From the NCBI GenBank assembly GCA_009885905.1, contig VFJU01000220.1:1-9793 (forward strand): a DNA stretch of 9,793 nt. Direction: 5' to 3'. Position 1 is the first letter of the stretch, and the number at the start of each line of letters is the position of its first letter. Of this stretch, positions 6,709 through 9,793 are shown piece after piece. Both the position numbers and the translations under genes were made by a program. The notes below the pieces were generated by a model. The model was given only the letters and a program-made list of their open reading frames with translations, ran no database searches and had not been told where the DNA came from. The stretch is from Verrucomicrobiota bacterium. GTDB taxonomy: Bacteria; Verrucomicrobiota; Verrucomicrobiia; Verrucomicrobiales; Akkermansiaceae.

Positions 6709-6726
6709 GCTCAGCCTAATCTTAAT

Positions 6727-9105
6727 ATGCAATTTCGCAAAAGTTCATCCATTTTCATACTACGTCATATCAGGCCATTTGCCTTTCTCGCGGTCTTTTC
6801 CTCGGTCGGCTATTTGCACGCTCAAGACTTCGAGGGTCAGACGATCACCGAGGTGACGATCCGTTACCAAGGAGCGAAAACGGTGGATGAAGCGCGTTTG
6901 CGGAACTTGATGATTTCAAAAACCGGCACGATTTATCGTGCGGAGAGCTTAGACAACGACATCAAGTCGCTTTATGAATCTGGCTTGATAGAAGATGTAC
7001 GTTTTCTTGCTGAGCCTGTTGGGTCCGGGGTGAATTTGATCGCGGAGGTCACGACACGTCCTGCACTTGGCGGTGTTGGTTTTGTAGGAAACTCGATTTT
7101 CACAGACCAAAAATTAGCGAAGGAATGCAAAGTGAAAGCTGGTGGTACACTCAGCGACGAGCAGATTCTCGAAGCGCGTCGAAATATTGAGAAATATTAT
7201 CAAGGGTATGGCTATCCCGATGTGACCGTGACGCATCGCATGCAAGCGACGGGGCAAGAGGGTCTATCCGATTTGATTTTCGTCATCGATGAGGGTCAGA
7301 AAAATGAGGTTCGTAAAATTATCTTTGAGGGTAACACCGCGTTCACCTCGCTCGAACTCCGCAAGGAGATGAAAGTGAAAGAAAAAGGTTGGTTCTCTTG
7401 GCTGACAAAGTCTGGAAAGTTTGAATCTGACCAGTTAGATACTGATTTGGATACAGTCTTGGATTACTATCGCACTCGAGGTTATCTTAGGGTGAGTTGC
7501 CCTGGAATTTCCCGCGTGCCAGTGGGTGACGGCAGCGTAGATCTTGTGATCGCAATCACCGAAGGCGATCGCTACACGGTCGGTGCCGTCGGCTTCGGTA
7601 AAATGACAGTTTTCACCTCCGCTGAACTTTATCCTTCACTGACGCTTGTCGGTGAATCCCCATATTCATCCAAGAAAATGCGTGCGGACATTACGATGGT
7701 TCGCAGTTTTTATGGATCAAGAGGTTACGCGGATGTTCTCGTTACGCCGGATATCAGCGATGCAGGACCGAACCGAGTGAACATCACTTACAAGATCACC
7801 GAGGGTTCGCGTTTCCGAGTGGGTCGCGTAAACATTACGGGAAATACCAAGACCAAGGATAAGGTGATTCGCCGGGAAATTCCACTTAAGCCGGGTGATC
7901 AGTTCAACTCTGTTGAGTTAGACACGACCAAGTTGCGGCTAGAAAATTTACAATATTTTGCGGAGGTACAGGCAAACGGTTCTCCGGGTGGTGCCGGATA
8001 TCGCGACGTGAATGTTCTCGTTGAGGAAAAGGCAACTGGGTCGGTGGGTGTGGGTGTTGGATTCAGTTCGATCGACAGCGTGGTGGGCTTTCTTACGTTG
8101 GAGCAAACCAACTTCGATATCACGAACCCATGGAATTTCACCGGCGGTGGTCAGCGGTTCGGTATGAATATTCGTGCAGGTACTGAGCGGAGAGATTTTA
8201 GCGTCTCGCTCGTAGAGCCGTGGTTCATGGATCAGCAACTTGCTCTCGGCGGTGAGCTTTTCTATAAAGAGTCTTCGTACTTCAGCGACTATTATGACCA
8301 GACGAACGCGGGTGGTGCGTTATCGCTTCGCAAACCGTTAGGACCGAAAAGCTCGCTCAAGGGAGAGTACAGACTCGAGTACGTGAACATTGATTCCGAC
8401 GTGACTGACACGTCCTATTTTACATCTCAGGGAGTCCCTGACGGAAATAATTCTGAGTTATCCCAATACCAGATCGGTGGCGACTTCCTACGCAGTGCTC
8501 TGGGTTTGAATTTTGTTTACGATAACCGCGACAGCAATATTCAACCGCGCGGTGGCAACAAGGTGGATATCGGCATGACATTTGCAGGCCTAGGGGGCGA
8601 CGTCCAAGCATTCACTGTGTCTGCGCAGGGTCAGCAGTATTGGAATCTCAAATGGGACACCGTTCTAACAGTGAATGGTGAGCTGGCGGTGGTCGATGGA
8701 TTTGACGGTGAAGTACCAATTTTTGAGCGAATGTTCTTGGGCGGTGGTCGCACTCTGCGCGGCTTCGAGTTCCGCAACGTTGGTCCTCGTGACAATGGTT
8801 ACACAGATTCGGTTTACGGTGGTAATTCGCTTGGTTACGTTACGGTTGAATACTCGGTGCCGATCATTGAAACAGTTCGTGCGGTGGCATTTTATGACAC
8901 AGGTTTCGTAAATGCTGGAAGCTGGGACATGAGCCCGAGCGATCTCTATGGGGATGTTGGATTGGGTATTCGATTGAAATTACCGATCAGTCCGTTGCCG
9001 CTTGCGTTGGACTATGCGATTCCTGTCGTCACGCCGGACACCGTCACGGGTGAAGGAGCTAACACGGGGGGGCAGTTCAACTTCTCTCTCAGCTCACAAT
9101 TCTAA
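6727..9105 (+). CDS. bamA: Outer-membrane protein assembly factor BamA (Omp85 family)
   Basis: BamA is the central component of the BAM machine that folds and inserts beta-barrel proteins into the outer membrane. The 792-residue product has a basic start, a hydrophobic segment (about 17-29) and a plausible signal-peptidase site after LHA at 30-32. Five POTRA-like repeats follow at roughly 36-111, 112-190, 191-281, 282-361 and 362-436; several contain the 'YxxxGY' signature (YYQGYGYPDV 157-166, YYRTRGYLRV 247-256, FYGSRGYADV 328-337). The C-terminal barrel, about 437-792, carries the Omp85 loop-6 motif as LRGF (677-680) in FLGGGRTLRGFEFRNVGPRD, where VRGF is the usual form. The protein ends in phenylalanine, as barrel-assembly substrates do. 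The length is close to E. coli BamA. The ATG at 6727 was chosen because it gives the signal peptide; no Shine-Dalgarno precedes it. A periplasmic chaperone gene (skp/ompH) often follows bamA, but here the next gene is convergent and unrelated. Confidence 0.96.
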   Translation: MQFRKSSSIFILRHIRPFAFLAVFSSVGYLHAQDFEGQTITEVTIRYQGAKTVDEARLRNLMISKTGTIYRAESLDNDIKSLYESGLIEDVRFLAEPVGSGVNLIAEVTTRPALGGVGFVGNSIFTDQKLAKECKVKAGGTLSDEQILEARRNIEKYYQGYGYPDVTVTHRMQATGQEGLSDLIFVIDEGQKNEVRKIIFEGNTAFTSLELRKEMKVKEKGWFSWLTKSGKFESDQLDTDLDTVLDYYRTRGYLRVSCPGISRVPVGDGSVDLVIAITEGDRYTVGAVGFGKMTVFTSAELYPSLTLVGESPYSSKKMRADITMVRSFYGSRGYADVLVTPDISDAGPNRVNITYKITEGSRFRVGRVNITGNTKTKDKVIRREIPLKPGDQFNSVELDTTKLRLENLQYFAEVQANGSPGGAGYRDVNVLVEEKATGSVGVGVGFSSIDSVVGFLTLEQTNFDITNPWNFTGGGQRFGMNIRAGTERRDFSVSLVEPWFMDQQLALGGELFYKESSYFSDYYDQTNAGGALSLRKPLGPKSSLKGEYRLEYVNIDSDVTDTSYFTSQGVPDGNNSELSQYQIGGDFLRSALGLNFVYDNRDSNIQPRGGNKVDIGMTFAGLGGDVQAFTVSAQGQQYWNLKWDTVLTVNGELAVVDGFDGEVPIFERMFLGGGRTLRGFEFRNVGPRDNGYTDSVYGGNSLGYVTVEYSVPIIETVRAVAFYDTGFVNAGSWDMSPSDLYGDVGLGIRLKLPISPLPLALDYAIPVVTPDTVTGEGANTGGQFNFSLSSQF

Positions 9106-9202
9106 TTGCGTTCACGGAGCCTTCCGAGCTATTTGTTAGTGTCGAGAAAATCGTTGTGAATTATTTTGATTTCCGGTTCGTCGCTCTGAATGATCAAGAT
9201 GA

Positions 9203-9793
9203 TTAGGATTGGAGGTTGGAAACCGCTGTCACGGCATCTGCGGTGCGCAGACCATCCATGGCGGCGCTGACAATCCCGCCGGCGTAGCCTGCTCCTTCAC
9301 CACAGGGGAACAGCCCACGAATTTCTGGGTGTTCGAGGGTGTCGTCGCGCCGAGGAATACGAACGGGTGAGCTTGTTCGGGTTTCAAATCCTAACAGTAA
9401 AGCATCCTCTGATATGTAGCCATGCATCTGGCGGCCAAACAGGCGTAAGCCTTCACGCATTCGGCTGGTGATCCACTGCGGTAGCAATTCGTGTAGTGGA
9501 GCAGACTTGGTGCCGGGGAAATAACTGGTGTCTGGTAGGGTGGTGGAGATCTTGCTGTCGATGAAGTCAGTGACGCGCTGGGCGGGGGCGACTTGACCTC
9601 CACCTCCAGCTTTTTTTGCGGAGCGTTCTAGTTCTTTTTGAAAAATAAGACCGGCGAGCACGCCGTGTTCCTTGACGAGATTCTGCACATCCTCTGGCTC
9701 GACGGTGGCGACCATGCCGGAGTTTGCGAAGGGCGAGTCGCGGCGGGATAGGCTCATTCCATTCACGACGACTTCGTCGTTTTCCGTTGAGGC
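9203..9793 (-). CDS. FAD-dependent dehydrogenase, COG2509 type (C-terminal part; 5' end beyond the window)
   Basis: The frame is open from the right edge to the TAA at 9203-9205, giving the last 196 residues of a longer protein; the N-terminal FAD-binding Rossmann part lies outside. The visible part contains VNGMSLSRRDSPFANSGMV near its start, then a substrate-domain stretch, then GYISEDALLLGFETRTSSPVRIPR and the C-terminal flavin-contacting segment LFPCGEGAGYAGGIVSAAMDG. This set is typical of the widespread, uncharacterised family annotated as NAD(P)/FAD-dependent oxidoreductase or 'uncharacterized FAD-dependent dehydrogenase'. The substrate is unknown. A GTG at 9764-9766 lies inside the conserved VNGMS segment and is not a start. 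The gene converges on bamA across 97 bp. Confidence 0.88.
   Translation of the reverse strand, partial: ASTENDEVVVNGMSLSRRDSPFANSGMVATVEPEDVQNLVKEHGVLAGLIFQKELERSAKKAGGGGQVAPAQRVTDFIDSKISTTLPDTSYFPGTKSAPLHELLPQWITSRMREGLRLFGRQMHGYISEDALLLGFETRTSSPVRIPRRDDTLEHPEIRGLFPCGEGAGYAGGIVSAAMDGLRTADAVTAVSNLQS

Noticed and set aside
9106..9202. Possible terminator in the bamA / FAD-dehydrogenase convergent gap
   Set aside because: The best stem is CGGA-GCCT-TCCG at 9115-9126, only four base pairs with no U-tract on either strand. Nothing else in these 97 bp supports a terminator, RNA or gene.

Overview
The window looks like a chromosomal housekeeping segment from a Gram-negative (diderm) bacterium of roughly balanced base composition. 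It carries genes for respiratory complex I, DNA repair, tRNA modification, an ABC-F translation factor and outer-membrane assembly. The BamA homologue with a signal peptide, five POTRA-like repeats and a C-terminal phenylalanine shows the outer membrane directly. Most starts have no recognisable Shine-Dalgarno sequence. The overall protein flavour makes me lean towards Verrucomicrobiota or a related PVC-group lineage, but that is an impression and no marker in the window settles it.

Layout, left to right. (1) 1-282 (+): the C-terminal end of an unidentified protein with an acidic, Pro/Ser/Glu-rich tail. (2) 275-345: a perfect palindrome with a CRP-like core and a small hairpin, just before nuoD. 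(3) 347-2221 (+): nuoD and nuoE, adjacent subunits of NADH:quinone oxidoreductase; nuoF does not follow. (4) 2286-4973 (+): a RecQ-family helicase with an unusual domain order, then trmO, spaced closely enough to share a transcript with nuoDE. (5) 4986-6596 (-): an ABC-F ATPase gene convergent with trmO, only 12 bp between stop codons. Its upstream region contains an in-frame 20-codon mini-ORF. (6) 6727-9105 (+): bamA, divergent from the ABC-F gene. (7) 9203-9793 (-): the C-terminal part of a COG2509-type FAD-dependent dehydrogenase, running off the right edge.

The genes do not form one pathway. NuoD and NuoE belong to one enzyme. RecQ and TrmO seem to be passengers in the same transcriptional direction. 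The ABC-F protein, BamA and the FAD protein are independent units set by convergent and divergent junctions. No mobile element, CRISPR array, rRNA or tRNA gene was seen. No intergenic stretch exceeds 300 bases; the longest are about 130 bp (6597-6726) and 97 bp (9106-9202). I do not see a new multi-gene system. The points most worth a second look are the palindrome before nuoD, the displaced zinc module in RecQ, and the mini-ORF before the ABC-F gene.
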